From the NCBI RefSeq assembly GCF_004362015.1, contig NZ_SNWW01000008.1, forward strand, positions 186,001 to 250,000: a stretch of 64,000 bases of DNA. The letters run 5' to 3'. The position numbers were made by a program, and so were the translations under genes. Of the stretch, positions 9,535 through 19,747 are shown piece by piece. The stretch comes from Flavobacterium chryseum. GTDB lineage: Bacteria > Bacteroidota > Bacteroidia > Flavobacteriales > Flavobacteriaceae. A model generated the notes under the pieces. The model made no database searches and had not been told where the DNA came from. It saw nothing but the letters and a program-made list of their open reading frames with translations. The first letter of the stretch is position 1; the number at the start of each line of letters is the position of its first letter.

Positions 9535-10710
9535 TTACATTTGTTTATCGCTGCACAATACTGATTCAAAAATTTTTAATTGGTAGTCCGGATTATAATA
9601 ATCATCAATAATTTTATAACAGTCGTCTATAAGAGACTGATTCTTAATGGGTTTTTCTAACAACCAATTTCCAATAACATTTGCCAAATCCTCTAAACTA
9701 TTATACTTGTACAAATCTCCATTAACTCCCTTATTAATAGCTTCTATTTCCGGCATTTGAATATTTAGATTATCATGAGAAATGACCGGAGTACCATATG
9801 CCAGACTATGAATAGCTGTTAATCCAATTTCTCCAGGTGTAACACAAAGATCAGCGTACATTAATGCTTGACTATTTATTTCTTCATCATAAATGGCTCC
9901 TAAAAAAGAAACATTTTTTCTTAAATCATTTTGGCCAACTAGCTTTTCGAGTCTTTGCCTTTCTTCACCATCCCCTATTATAAGAGTATTAAAACAGTTT
10001 TTATTATGTTTTATTTTGAGATAATTCTGAGCTTCAATTATCATATCAAGACGTTTAATAGAATTCAATCTTCCTATAAAAACAACTACCGGAGTATCCT
10101 TATCGTTAAAATATTTAACCCTATAATTACAAATATCTATTTCGCTGATAACTTTTCTAAATTGAAGGCTTTTTTCATAATCTAAAGAATTATAGATTAT
10201 ATGAATATTGTCTTTTGGCTTAACTTTATACTTATTTAATACATTGTATGCTCGTCTTCCGTATAAAAAAAAACCATTAGCTATTTTATAAAAAACAAAT
10301 AATTTGAGGTAATCAATAAAGGTAATTTTATCCTTATATACTCCATGCATCCAATAAAACACTCTCTTTCTCCTTAATCTTGCCACAACAGCAGCGAACC
10401 ATGTAGAAATATGATATGGCGATCCTAAAAAAATAACAGAATCATAATCACTCTTGCGCATTAAGGTGATTAATCCGGATTGCCAAAGTAATTTATTTTT
10501 TAAAAACCATCTGTTTTTTAAATAAACCCAACGTAATCCTCCCTCATCTATTTTTTTTAAGGAAACATCAGTATCTATTTTTTTTATTTCAATTTCACTT
10601 TCTGTTCCTGAATACAAGGAAAATTCAATTTTCTTTGATTGCATAAGTTTAGTAAATACAGGTTGTCTGTATGATGCCAGATAGTGATAAACAATTGTTG
10701 TCTTATGCAT
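9535..10710 (-). CDS. GT4-family glycosyltransferase
   Basis: The 391-residue GT-B fold glycosyltransferase has a C-terminal nucleotide-sugar domain with VVFIGRLNSIKRLDMIIEA, a conserved glycine-rich LIIGDGEERQRLE and EIGLTAIHSLAYGTPVIS (the E-x7-E-like motif). It retains the anomeric configuration and should extend the lipid-linked repeat unit in the cytoplasm. Its first 8 bases overlap the end of the wzy gene, and its stop touches the next start, so the three are coupled. Confidence 0.87.
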   Translation of the reverse strand: MHKTTIVYHYLASYRQPVFTKLMQSKKIEFSLYSGTESEIEIKKIDTDVSLKKIDEGGLRWVYLKNRWFLKNKLLWQSGLITLMRKSDYDSVIFLGSPYHISTWFAAVVARLRRKRVFYWMHGVYKDKITFIDYLKLFVFYKIANGFFLYGRRAYNVLNKYKVKPKDNIHIIYNSLDYEKSLQFRKVISEIDICNYRVKYFNDKDTPVVVFIGRLNSIKRLDMIIEAQNYLKIKHNKNCFNTLIIGDGEERQRLEKLVGQNDLRKNVSFLGAIYDEEINSQALMYADLCVTPGEIGLTAIHSLAYGTPVISHDNLNIQMPEIEAINKGVNGDLYKYNSLEDLANVIGNWLLEKPIKNQSLIDDCYKIIDDYYNPDYQLKIFESVLCSDKQM

Positions 10711-11962
10711 TTATATTTATAGGTTTTCTAATAATTATACTTTCTAAGCCAGTTTTTGTTGGGATAACAAAAGCCTTTTTTCTTAAACTCAGTGTAAAGG
10801 CTAAAAAAACCACAGGAATGTGCTTCATATAGATATATGGATTACCTGAACTAATAGATGCCATGATATTGTATACACAAAGCAGGAAAGCAAAAAGTAC
10901 AAGACTATTATTTATTTTGAAGTAGCTTTTGATTGGAAAAATCAATATTGATATTACATACATAACGAAACCAAATATGCCCATATCCAGATAAGATTGT
11001 AAAAGAGGGTTATCAATCCATCGGGTCATATAACCTGCTCCTACGATATAATTAAAAGCGTCAAAATTATTATCTATATAATTGTAAGCCCATTCTCTGT
11101 TTCTATATCTTGCAATCGCGGAACCTGAAGTGTCTCTAATATCTGTGTTTCCAAATATATTAAGTACTCCACTGTAAAATTCATATGTAAATTTATCAAT
11201 GGTTTTTTGCAAAATTTCAATATTAGTATAAGCAATAATAAACCCAACAATAATTAAGAGCAGAATCTTAAAATATTTAAGAACTAAAGCTTTATTTAGA
11301 GAACTAGTTCGATATAAATATAATATTGCTATTAGTATAGCTATAAATACAGGTGTTCTTTTAGTAGACATAAATAGAACATATATATCTAATGCAAATA
11401 CAACAAATAATAAAATCTTAACCAATCTATTTTTGGAACGTAGACATAAAACACTCGTATAATTAATTATAGCACCATTTGCAATCGTAAAGGCTTCAAG
11501 TGCATAATCTTGTTGGTCTTGTCTTAATTGCCAGGCTTCTTCTCCGGTTACAAGACCTTTCCAAATAAAATAAGCCCCAAGAAAGGTGCACAATGATGAA
11601 ATGCAAAAAGTAAATAATATAATTTTGTCGTATGAAACATTATTTTTATTACTGGCTAAGGCAAAAGCTAGTAAAATAACATAAATATTAAAGCTTAAAT
11701 ATTGAAAAGTTAACTTATCAGAAGATAGACCATAAAAAAGCATTAATAACTGAAAAGCAATTAGAATGGTAAACCATTTATTATACGATGGTAACTTTCC
11801 TAAAAATAAATTCTTATATGATACTATTAAAATTACCGATAAAAACATAAATATCGGGGACCACTTAATAAAAGGAAACAAATAATTGAAATACATACCT
11901 AACGGCACTCCAATAAGAGACAGCGCAATGCCTAGATAAGTAAAATTTTCTTTTTTTGTCAT
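10703..11962 (-). CDS. wzy: Wzy-like polysaccharide polymerase (O-antigen polymerase family)
   Basis: The 419-residue protein has 11-12 predicted membrane helices and a larger hydrophilic loop between about residues 265 and 315, the layout of O-antigen polymerases, which join flipped repeat units at the periplasmic face. Sequence conservation in this family is low, so the call rests on topology and on the locus: it is the only polytopic protein here besides Wzx and the OafA-like protein. A 157-base gap separates it from the upstream GT4 gene. Confidence 0.78.
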   Translation of the reverse strand: MTKKENFTYLGIALSLIGVPLGMYFNYLFPFIKWSPIFMFLSVILIVSYKNLFLGKLPSYNKWFTILIAFQLLMLFYGLSSDKLTFQYLSFNIYVILLAFALASNKNNVSYDKIILFTFCISSLCTFLGAYFIWKGLVTGEEAWQLRQDQQDYALEAFTIANGAIINYTSVLCLRSKNRLVKILLFVVFALDIYVLFMSTKRTPVFIAILIAILYLYRTSSLNKALVLKYFKILLLIIVGFIIAYTNIEILQKTIDKFTYEFYSGVLNIFGNTDIRDTSGSAIARYRNREWAYNYIDNNFDAFNYIVGAGYMTRWIDNPLLQSYLDMGIFGFVMYVISILIFPIKSYFKINNSLVLFAFLLCVYNIMASISSGNPYIYMKHIPVVFLAFTLSLRKKAFVIPTKTGLESIIIRKPININA

Positions 11963-12119
11963 TTAAAAATCCAATTCGATAATGGGGAAGAAGAAAAAGT
12001 CAACAGTATTTTAAGGAGCCAATTTGGTAGATGACATCTGATGATTGAATAAACTCTAATCTTTCAATTCTTCTGTTAATTTCTATTAGTATCGGCTTAT
12101 TTATAAGAACTCATAATGT

Positions 12120-13160
12120 TTATAACTGATCTATCTTTTGACCATCGTACATGTTTTTCAATCTTGAATAAATATTATTTGTAGAAAAATTAAAAAACAT
12201 ATGCTTATAAACATTCTCATCATTATTTTGCTTAAGAAGTTTTACTATCTTTTTGCCAATATCATCTATACTATATGGGTTTAAGATTTCTACTGTTTTA
12301 ATATTAGGATAATATTCTACAGGCCCCTTAAGGTTAGTTATTGCAATATTACATCCGTAAACAGCAGCGTCCATGGCAACTATACCCACTCCTTCATTTA
12401 AACTAGGAAGTGCAAAGACTTTTGCCTTTGAGTATATTTCTTTTAATTCTTCATTAGAGAGAAATCCTAAAACCTTTATATTTGTTGCATCACCTATTGC
12501 TTGTTGAATTTTTAAGAATTCATTATCAGTACCTTTATTACCTGCAAGTACAAGTTCAAATCCATATTTTTTTGCAGCTTCAACTAACCTAATTACATTC
12601 TTTCTTTCCTGATAAAGAGAACTTAAATGAAAACAAAAATTTTCTTTTCTTTCTAAAACTTCATTAATATTTTCTGGCGCTTCTACACTGTAAGAAAGTG
12701 GTATGGTGAAAATTTTTTCAGAATTAATCCCAAAAGACTCTTTGTAAAATTTTGCTTCATGTTCACTTCTTGCGCACACTCCTTTTACTAATTGAAGCGC
12801 TTTGCGCAGTGCATAATTATTACTGTATAATCTTAATTTCTCAAAACCATTAAATGTTGCCCATTTATAAAGAAAATATGGCTTAGTAGAATCTATAATG
12901 GGTGATATAAATATGTTGGGGTTTTTAGATGATAATGCCTTAATAAAAGTATGTATTGCAGTGTCGTAACCATAAATATGAATTGCATCAAACGATTTCC
13001 AATCATAATGTTCCCATACGTTTATTAAAATACATTCATCACCAAGTTCGTTTAAAATGTTATGAGTTGATAATGCCTGGCTCCTTACGCCATTAGATCT
13101 ACCGGATAATACACCAAACTGGTACAAAATAAAGGCAATTTTTCTTTTCGCCATATTCAA
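12120..13160 (-). CDS. GT4-family glycosyltransferase
   Basis: The 346-residue GT-B fold enzyme begins KRKIAFILYQFGVLSGRSNG and has the C-terminal donor-site motifs FELVLAGNKGTDNE, IKVLGFLSNEELKEIYSKAK and ALPSLNEGVGIVAMDAAVYG. The usual second glutamate of the E-x7-E motif is an aspartate here. The start overlaps the stop of the OafA-like gene by 4 bases, so translation is probably coupled. Donor and acceptor are unknown. Confidence 0.85.
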   Translation of the reverse strand: MNMAKRKIAFILYQFGVLSGRSNGVRSQALSTHNILNELGDECILINVWEHYDWKSFDAIHIYGYDTAIHTFIKALSSKNPNIFISPIIDSTKPYFLYKWATFNGFEKLRLYSNNYALRKALQLVKGVCARSEHEAKFYKESFGINSEKIFTIPLSYSVEAPENINEVLERKENFCFHLSSLYQERKNVIRLVEAAKKYGFELVLAGNKGTDNEFLKIQQAIGDATNIKVLGFLSNEELKEIYSKAKVFALPSLNEGVGIVAMDAAVYGCNIAITNLKGPVEYYPNIKTVEILNPYSIDDIGKKIVKLLKQNNDENVYKHMFFNFSTNNIYSRLKNMYDGQKIDQL

Positions 13161-15016
13161 AAAATATTTTTTTTGAGTAATAGATCTACAATCTGATCCG
13201 CGCCATAAATAGTCATATGGTCATCATCAAACATATATGGTACTTTATTTACGGCATCATAATGCTTAATTGTATTGTTTAAAAAAATATCAATATAGTT
13301 TTCTGATGGAATTTGTTTTTTTAAATCATTATTTAATACTACTGATTCCTGATTTACATAACTCTTTCCAAGTTTTTTTTCTAAATTAAATGCAACAACT
13401 CTCGGATAGTCAATATTATATTCTTCTCCCTGGCCAATGACGAAAACTTTTTTAATGCCCATTTTTTTCAACCTCTTAACTGTAGCATCAACATCATTAG
13501 CTAGTTCCTGATTAGACACATATCTTCCAGAATTAGGATAATTCATCCAATTACATGATAGCAAGATCACATCAATATTGCTTTTATGGTCTACAATAAA
13601 TTTATTAAATATACTTTTGAATTGTGCAGATGCTCTTTTCTCTCCGTGTGCATTGAGCAATGGGAAATTCCCAACAACTGTATGTTCCATAAAGTGAAAT
13701 TTTGTACTATCTAACTTTTTTCTAAAAGAAAGCGAAAATTGACCAGCATGACTATCACCCAACAATAAAATATTTTTCTTTTTTATGTTTATACACAAGC
13801 ATTTTTTATAATTTATTTCACTAACATTATGGCATACACCAGAATTGAATTGTTTTCTCCTGGTTTCATCATAATGCTCTTTGTATTCTGAAAGTAGTAC
13901 TGCATCCTTAGAAAACAAGTTTTTATTTGGAGTTAAGAAAACTCCAATCAAAGAAATAAGGATGACAAATGAAGAACCTATAATCATCTTTTTTAAAGAA
14001 ATAAGTTTAGATCTTTTTTCAATAAGTTCATATGATAATCCAGCTAACAGTAAAGAAATACCCATTAACAATGCTGTCACCTCAACACCTTCATAATCAA
14101 AGTATTTTGCTATAACATATACTGGCCAATGCCATAAATACCAAGAGTAAGAAATGTTTCCTATATACTGTATAGTTGGATTTTTATAAAAATTATACTC
14201 TTTATTTAAGGCTATCACAAAAAAAGAAGCAATAACGGGTAGTAGGGTTAAAGCTGAAGGCCATGCATAAGTTTCATTAAAACAAACAATACTAATTCCT
14301 ATAACAATGATACTGATAGTAATTAAGACATTTTTAAAAAAATCTGATATTTTATTTTCAAAAAAATCTTTGTACAGGAATGCTATCCCTCCAAACATCA
14401 TTTCCCAAGCCCTGTGAGTAAAAGAAAAAAAGCTGATTTTGCTGTAGGACGATGGGAAAAAATTATTAAACACAATTACTAAAAGAAAAGATAACAAAGT
14501 AATAGACAAAAATATAACATTAAACTTCCTTTTTCTTCTAAGATAATATTCTTTAAATAGCGATAAAAAAACTGGGTAGATTATATAAAATTGCCATTCA
14601 ACAGATAGTGACCAAGTGTGTAATAATATATTAGATTGTGAAGATGCATCAAAATAATCTGAATTAAATAAGTAATAATAATTTGATAAAAATAAACCTG
14701 AAAAAAATGTATATATTGAAACTCGTTTTAAATCTACAGGAAAGTAAAGAAAAAAGGTTATTGCTAAAACACAAATCATCATAACTGTAAGTGCAGGAAC
14801 TATTCTTTCAAAACGCCTTACATAAAATTCTTTAATAGAGAAAAAATCTCTGTCAAAGCCTTTTAAAATTATACTAGTCATAAGAAAACCGCTTATAACA
14901 AAAAAAATATCAACCCCAATAAAGCCACCCTGAAAAAACGGTATTTTATAATGAAAAAAAACCACTATAAAGACTGCTAATGCTCTTAGGAATCCAATAT
15001 CATATCTAAATTTCAT
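13157..15016 (-). CDS. OafA-type acyltransferase with fused SGNH domain
   Basis: The 619-residue protein has two parts. Residues 1-350 are an acyltransferase-3 domain with about ten helices, beginning RYDIGFLRALAVFIVVFFHY, with the catalytic His22 and the GFIGVDIFFVISGFL motif. From about residue 400 an SGNH hydrolase-like domain follows, with LLLGDSHAGQFS (nucleophile Ser) and near the C-terminus DDDHMT (Asp and His of the triad). Such fusions carry acyl groups across the inner membrane and transfer them to polysaccharide in the periplasm. This third acylation gene of the locus probably acts after flipping, unlike the cytoplasmic hexapeptide enzymes. Confidence 0.9.
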   Translation of the reverse strand: MKFRYDIGFLRALAVFIVVFFHYKIPFFQGGFIGVDIFFVISGFLMTSIILKGFDRDFFSIKEFYVRRFERIVPALTVMMICVLAITFFLYFPVDLKRVSIYTFFSGLFLSNYYYLFNSDYFDASSQSNILLHTWSLSVEWQFYIIYPVFLSLFKEYYLRRKRKFNVIFLSITLLSFLLVIVFNNFFPSSYSKISFFSFTHRAWEMMFGGIAFLYKDFFENKISDFFKNVLITISIIVIGISIVCFNETYAWPSALTLLPVIASFFVIALNKEYNFYKNPTIQYIGNISYSWYLWHWPVYVIAKYFDYEGVEVTALLMGISLLLAGLSYELIEKRSKLISLKKMIIGSSFVILISLIGVFLTPNKNLFSKDAVLLSEYKEHYDETRRKQFNSGVCHNVSEINYKKCLCINIKKKNILLLGDSHAGQFSLSFRKKLDSTKFHFMEHTVVGNFPLLNAHGEKRASAQFKSIFNKFIVDHKSNIDVILLSCNWMNYPNSGRYVSNQELANDVDATVKRLKKMGIKKVFVIGQGEEYNIDYPRVVAFNLEKKLGKSYVNQESVVLNNDLKKQIPSENYIDIFLNNTIKHYDAVNKVPYMFDDDHMTIYGADQIVDLLLKKNIF

Positions 15017-15082
15017 TTATTTATTTTATTTAGTAATCTACTTATAAATCGATGATCAATTTAACTTCTTATTTCTTTAAAA

Positions 15083-15985
15083 CTAATTAGTGAATTTTTG
15101 TAATACACTGAATGGAGCTACAGCAATAAGTTTGTCCTGAATAGTTTTTAAATCTCCATTAATATTAGCTACTGCAAAATTTCTTCTAACATTATCTATT
15201 TCTCTATCTACATCAAATGAGTCACTTTCTTTCAAAGGAAATGGTTCATATTCATTAATACCAACAGAAGAAAAATAATCTAAGAATTTAATGTTTTCAC
15301 CATGCCATTTTATTTTAGGATATTCATACCACAAAGCTGGAATTTTATATGCATGCGCCACAATAACACCATGAAGAGATGAAGAAATAATAGTTTCACA
15401 GCTTGCAAAATCATCAATTATAGATTCAACATCGCCTATTAAGTTTATAACTTTTATACCAAATTTATTTTCAAAATCAGCAAAATGGTCAAATTGAGTA
15501 TGGTGAGGCACCAATCCTAATTTATATTTTTTCGTCAAAGTAACCTGATATACTAGGGGTAAAAGTAAAGCTGGATCACCAAAAACTTCCGGATAATCAT
15601 ATCCTAATTCTTTTAATCTATCTTGAGTATACTTACCTCTTACTGCCAAAAATGTTCCATTATCAATTTTTGCATTTGAAAATAAAATACCACTTCCCCA
15701 AACTATTCTTTTTCCACTACCCCAACCAATTATACTCCCAACAGATATAATATATTTTCCATTTAAGAATAGTGTTTTTAAAACAGATTTAAAAATATCT
15801 ATACTGTGATATTTATAAATAACTGCTTTAATATAGGCCAGAATTAATTTAATTGAACTTCTTGGTATTGGTATTTGATAAATTTCTTTGCCTGAAAGCT
15901 TACGTATAATATAAGGTCCTAATTCATCTCCAAAATTTCCGAATTTCCCTTTTTTATTAAACCAATATAAATAAATTTTACTCAT
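15083..15985 (-). CDS. polysaccharide pyruvyl transferase family protein
   Basis: The 300-residue protein has the PF04230 pattern: NFGDELGPYIIRKLSG at the N-terminus, a glycine-rich GSGILFSNAKI, LAVRGKYTQDRLKELGY with FGDPALLLP, and SSSLHGVIVAHAY near residue 205. Enzymes of this family move pyruvate from PEP onto sugars as a ketal, giving the polymer negative charge, though some members have other roles. Its place between wzx and the OafA-like gene supports polysaccharide modification. The assignment to the family is firm; pyruvylation itself is inferred. Confidence 0.85.
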   Translation of the reverse strand: MSKIYLYWFNKKGKFGNFGDELGPYIIRKLSGKEIYQIPIPRSSIKLILAYIKAVIYKYHSIDIFKSVLKTLFLNGKYIISVGSIIGWGSGKRIVWGSGILFSNAKIDNGTFLAVRGKYTQDRLKELGYDYPEVFGDPALLLPLVYQVTLTKKYKLGLVPHHTQFDHFADFENKFGIKVINLIGDVESIIDDFASCETIISSSLHGVIVAHAYKIPALWYEYPKIKWHGENIKFLDYFSSVGINEYEPFPLKESDSFDVDREIDNVRRNFAVANINGDLKTIQDKLIAVAPFSVLQKFTN

Positions 15986-16062
15986 TCTTTATTTCAATAT
16001 TTTTTCAAAAAATTATGACACACAACTTTAATTTTTTCTTTAAACTACTGGTATTCCAAATT

Positions 16063-17580
16063 TTATTTTCTTAAAAAAAGTTTCTTTAAAGGTGCCCCAA
16101 AAAGATCTTTCTCAAATTTATTCATACTAAATATCCAGAAAAGTGGTATATAAAAAACACTAAATAGCACTATCCCTAAAGATAAATCCAGAATTGTTTT
16201 AATAATGAAAAGTGTAGATAAATAATATACAAATCCTCCTAAAACAAAGGGAACGACAGACATTTTAGCAATCTCTTTCCAAAAGAAAGGGATGTCAATT
16301 TTTTGTTTTTTATAATAATAAATGTTCATTATTAATATTTGTCCTAAAAACAAACCTGATGAAATACCTATTGCTACACCTATTCCTCCATATTTTTTCG
16401 CTAGCAAAAATTGAACTGCGAGACTACAAAGTGCAATCCCTATATAGAGTAAAGACCTGAATTTCATCTGATTTCGGGCTTGTAAAATGGTAATCCCAAC
16501 TGTTTGTATTAAAGGAATGGTTAAGGGAATAAAAAAGAATAATGCTATTATGTAAGCCTCAATATAGCTTTTACCAGCCCATAAAATAACAAATTGTTGT
16601 CCAAAGACAATAAACCCAACCAAAACAAATGAAATAATAATAAATTGAATTCTGCCAGTCTTTATAAACAAATCTGAAATGACTTTTTCAGACTGTCCTT
16701 CAGTAATCATTTTAGTTATTTTTGGTAAAAATACATTTGCAATAGAAGCTGAAAGACTCATATACATATTTTGTAAAGAAATAGCTATTGAAAAGATAGC
16801 AATTGCGGCTGTGCCGACATACATACCCAATATAAATTGTCCCGTACCCCAATAAATACGGTCCATTATCATACTTAAAAAGATATAAAATGAATATAAT
16901 GCAACCTCTTTTAAGAAATCCCAATCAACTTTGTGGAAGTATATCTTTATTTTTATTTTATATCTACAATAAAAATAATTAACCAATAATGTCACTAAAT
17001 TGAAAATAGTCGTAACAATTACGATACCTATTGCCTTGTAACCAAGCTTTAACAATACTACCATAACAATTGTATTGAGTATTATTCTAACAATCTGTAT
17101 AACTCTTTGAAAAATAAAATCTTCATAAGCAGTAATAATAGCGCCAAAAATACTTAATGGAAATGTAAATGCTATATTAAAAACCATCAAAAGCATCATA
17201 ATTTTAGCCTTACCTAATTCATCAATTGTCATTGTTTTACCGAACATAGAATCTACATTATAATACAAACACAATCCTGCAATGAAAGCAATTACTCCAA
17301 TAATGGAATATAAAATTATAAACATTCCAAACATAGAAAATTGCTCAGTTAATTTACCCTGAGCTCTAAATTTAGAAGTATACCTGATAATAGCATTTCC
17401 AAATCCAAAATCTAATATTGTTAAATAGGCTATAACGGACGCTACTAAAGAATATAAACCATATTCACTCTGGCCCATCATACGAAGCATAAATGGAGTA
17501 TATGCAAGTCCTACTACATTATTTAGGATAAGTACAACATATGATAATAATGCACCAACCTTTAATTGATTTACTGCCAT
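16063..17580 (-). CDS. wzx: Wzx-type repeat-unit flippase (MOP superfamily)
   Basis: The 505-residue protein has about 14 hydrophobic helices and the N-terminal motif NNVVGLAYTPFMLRMMGQSE followed by EYGLYSLVASVIAYL, typical of polysaccharide transport proteins (Polysacc_synt). It should flip undecaprenyl-linked repeat units to the periplasm for Wzy. It lies between gmd and the pyruvyltransferase-like gene with 57-77 base gaps. Teichuronic or O-unit flippases would look the same. Confidence 0.92.
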   Translation of the reverse strand: MAVNQLKVGALLSYVVLILNNVVGLAYTPFMLRMMGQSEYGLYSLVASVIAYLTILDFGFGNAIIRYTSKFRAQGKLTEQFSMFGMFIILYSIIGVIAFIAGLCLYYNVDSMFGKTMTIDELGKAKIMMLLMVFNIAFTFPLSIFGAIITAYEDFIFQRVIQIVRIILNTIVMVVLLKLGYKAIGIVIVTTIFNLVTLLVNYFYCRYKIKIKIYFHKVDWDFLKEVALYSFYIFLSMIMDRIYWGTGQFILGMYVGTAAIAIFSIAISLQNMYMSLSASIANVFLPKITKMITEGQSEKVISDLFIKTGRIQFIIISFVLVGFIVFGQQFVILWAGKSYIEAYIIALFFFIPLTIPLIQTVGITILQARNQMKFRSLLYIGIALCSLAVQFLLAKKYGGIGVAIGISSGLFLGQILIMNIYYYKKQKIDIPFFWKEIAKMSVVPFVLGGFVYYLSTLFIIKTILDLSLGIVLFSVFYIPLFWIFSMNKFEKDLFGAPLKKLFLRK

Positions 17581-17637
17581 AAATAAAAACCGAGCATTAA
17601 CATAAATCTTAAATAAAACACTTTTTCGGTAATTATA

Positions 17638-18750
17638 CTACTCAAAATAGTTTAACGTTCTGTAGCCACCATCTTTTAAATACTGGTCTTTTTGCATTAA
17701 TTTTAAATCGCTTTGCATCATATCCTGAATCAAGGATTGTAAATCATATTTACATTGCCATCCTAATTTTGTTTTTGCCTTAGTTGGGTCGCCAATCAAT
17801 AAGTCAACTTCTGTTGGTCTGAAATATTTAGGATCAATAGCAAGAACTTCTTTACCAATTTCTATTTGAAATTCCGGATTGTTGCACGCTTTTACATAAC
17901 CTTTTTCATTAGCGCCTTCGCCTTTAAATTCAAGCTCAATTCCTGCTTCGGCAAAACTCATACGCACAAAATCTCTTACTGCTGTAGTTTTTCCCGTTGC
18001 AATTACCCAGTCTTCTGGTTCATCGGCCTGTAAAATCATCCACATCATACGAACATAATCCTTAGCATGTCCCCAATCACGTTTGGCATCTAAATTTCCC
18101 AAATACAATTTATCTTGTAAACCCAATGCAATTCTGGCAGCTGCTCTTGTAATTTTTCGAGTTACAAAAGTTTCTCCACGAATTGGCGATTCGTGATTAA
18201 ATAAAATACCATTACAGGCATACATTCCGTAAGCTTCTCTATAATTTACTGTAATCCAAAAAGCATACATTTTTGCTACGGCGTAAGGCGAACGCGGGTA
18301 AAAAGGTGTTGTTTCAGATTGAGGTATTTCCTGAACTTTTCCATATAATTCAGATGTTGAAGCCTGATAAATACGAACTTTTTTTTCCAATCCTAATAAA
18401 CGAACAGCATCTAAAATACGTAGTGTTCCTAATCCGTCTGCATTCCCAGTATACTCAGGTGTTTCAAAAGAAACTCCCACATGGCTCATCGCTGCTAAAT
18501 TGTAAATTTCATCTGGTTGAATTTCTTTAATCAAACGAATTAAATTCGTGCTATCTGTCATATCGCCATAATGCAAATAAAAATTACGGTGATCTACATG
18601 TGGATCTTGATATAAATGATCAATTCTTTCTGTATTAAATAGTGACGAACGTCTTTTTAAACCATGAACTTTATATCCTTTCTTTAGTAAAAATTCACTT
18701 AAATAGGCGCCGTCTTGTCCTGTTACTCCGGTAATAAATGCTACTTTCAT
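17638..18750 (-). CDS. gmd: GDP-mannose 4,6-dehydratase
   Basis: The 370-residue extended short-chain dehydrogenase has the NADP-binding [20 protein letters not shown], the [16 protein letters not shown] segment specific to Gmd, and the catalytic Tyr/Lys in [13 protein letters not shown]. It converts GDP-D-mannose to GDP-4-keto-6-deoxymannose, the substrate of the next enzyme, Fcl, encoded 32 bases upstream. Length and motifs match E. coli Gmd (373 residues). The genes making GDP-mannose (manB, manC) are not in the locus. Confidence 0.97.
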   Translation of the reverse strand: MKVAFITGVTGQDGAYLSEFLLKKGYKVHGLKRRSSLFNTERIDHLYQDPHVDHRNFYLHYGDMTDSTNLIRLIKEIQPDEIYNLAAMSHVGVSFETPEYTGNADGLGTLRILDAVRLLGLEKKVRIYQASTSELYGKVQEIPQSETTPFYPRSPYAVAKMYAFWITVNYREAYGMYACNGILFNHESPIRGETFVTRKITRAAARIALGLQDKLYLGNLDAKRDWGHAKDYVRMMWMILQADEPEDWVIATGKTTAVRDFVRMSFAEAGIELEFKGEGANEKGYVKACNNPEFQIEIGKEVLAIDPKYFRPTEVDLLIGDPTKAKTKLGWQCKYDLQSLIQDMMQSDLKLMQKDQYLKDGGYRTLNYFE

Positions 18751-18782
18751 ATTTTTTTATATCAAGGATTCTAAAAAATCTA

Positions 18783-19733
18783 TTATAATTTTACTTGCTT
18801 AAAGTTTTCTATATTTTCTAGAAACCAATTATATGTTTGTTGAATTCCATCTTGTAAATTAACCTGATGTTTCCATCCTAACTCATGCATTTTAGAAACA
18901 TCCATTAATTTTCTCGGTGTTCCATCCGGTTTGGTTGCATCCCAAACGATTTCTCCCTGATGACCGATAATTTTCTGAATAGTTTCTGCTAATTCCTTAA
19001 TTGTCAAATCTTCACCAGTTCCAACATTGTATAAATAATCCGGTAATTTATTTTCTAAAGCAAAAACTACTGCTTTTGCCATATCATCTACAAATAAAAA
19101 TTCACGCATTGGCAAACCACTTCCCCAAAGAGTTACAGGAGCATGATTATTCTCTTTTGCTTCATGAAATTTTCGGATCATTGCAGGCAAAACATGAGAG
19201 GTATTTAAATCAAAGTTATCGTATGTTCCGTAGAGATTGGTCGGCATAAGACTTACATAATCTTTTCCGAATTGGTTTCTAATTGCCTGGCATGTTTTCA
19301 CACCGGTAATTTTAGCAATTGCATACCATTCATTTGTAGGCTCAAGAGTATCTGTGAGTAAATATTCTTCTTTTAAAGGTTGTGGAGCTAATTTTGGATA
19401 AATGCAGGAACTCCCCAGAAAAATAAATTTATCTACTTGGTTTTGCAAGGCAGAATCGATTAAATTATTCTGAATTTGCATATTTTCCATAATAAATTGA
19501 TATGGGAAATTATTGTTCGCTAAAATTCCGCCAACGCGTGCAGCCGCGTCTATAATAACCTCAGGATTTTCTTTAACGATAAAATCTCTTACAGCTTGCT
19601 GGTTTCTAAGATCTAATTCTTTACTAGATACTCCAATTAAATTACTAAATCCTTTTTCGGTTAATACTCTCCAAATGGCGCTGCCCACCATTCCATTATG
19701 ACCCGCAATATAAATTTTCGTATTTTTATCCAT
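18783..19733 (-). CDS. fcl: GDP-L-fucose synthase
   Basis: The 316-residue epimerase/reductase has the nucleotide-binding GHNGMVGSAIWRVL, SSCIYPKLAPQPLKE and catalytic YAIAKITG (YxxxK), all characteristic of Fcl/WcaG. It converts the Gmd product to GDP-L-fucose with NADPH. Together with gmd this shows that L-fucose, or a sugar derived from it, is part of the polymer. It lies 14 bases downstream of the nucleotidyltransferase gene. Confidence 0.96.
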   Translation of the reverse strand: MDKNTKIYIAGHNGMVGSAIWRVLTEKGFSNLIGVSSKELDLRNQQAVRDFIVKENPEVIIDAAARVGGILANNNFPYQFIMENMQIQNNLIDSALQNQVDKFIFLGSSCIYPKLAPQPLKEEYLLTDTLEPTNEWYAIAKITGVKTCQAIRNQFGKDYVSLMPTNLYGTYDNFDLNTSHVLPAMIRKFHEAKENNHAPVTLWGSGLPMREFLFVDDMAKAVVFALENKLPDYLYNVGTGEDLTIKELAETIQKIIGHQGEIVWDATKPDGTPRKLMDVSKMHELGWKHQVNLQDGIQQTYNWFLENIENFKQVKL

Positions 19734-19747
19734 CTTCGATTTTAAGG

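Noticed and set aside
11963-12119. Possible remnant coding sequence in the 157-bp gap before wzy
   Set aside because: An open frame of about 33 codons (minus strand, including CHLPNWLLKILLTF) ends at the wzy start, but it has no start codon and I recognise no family; chance is as likely.
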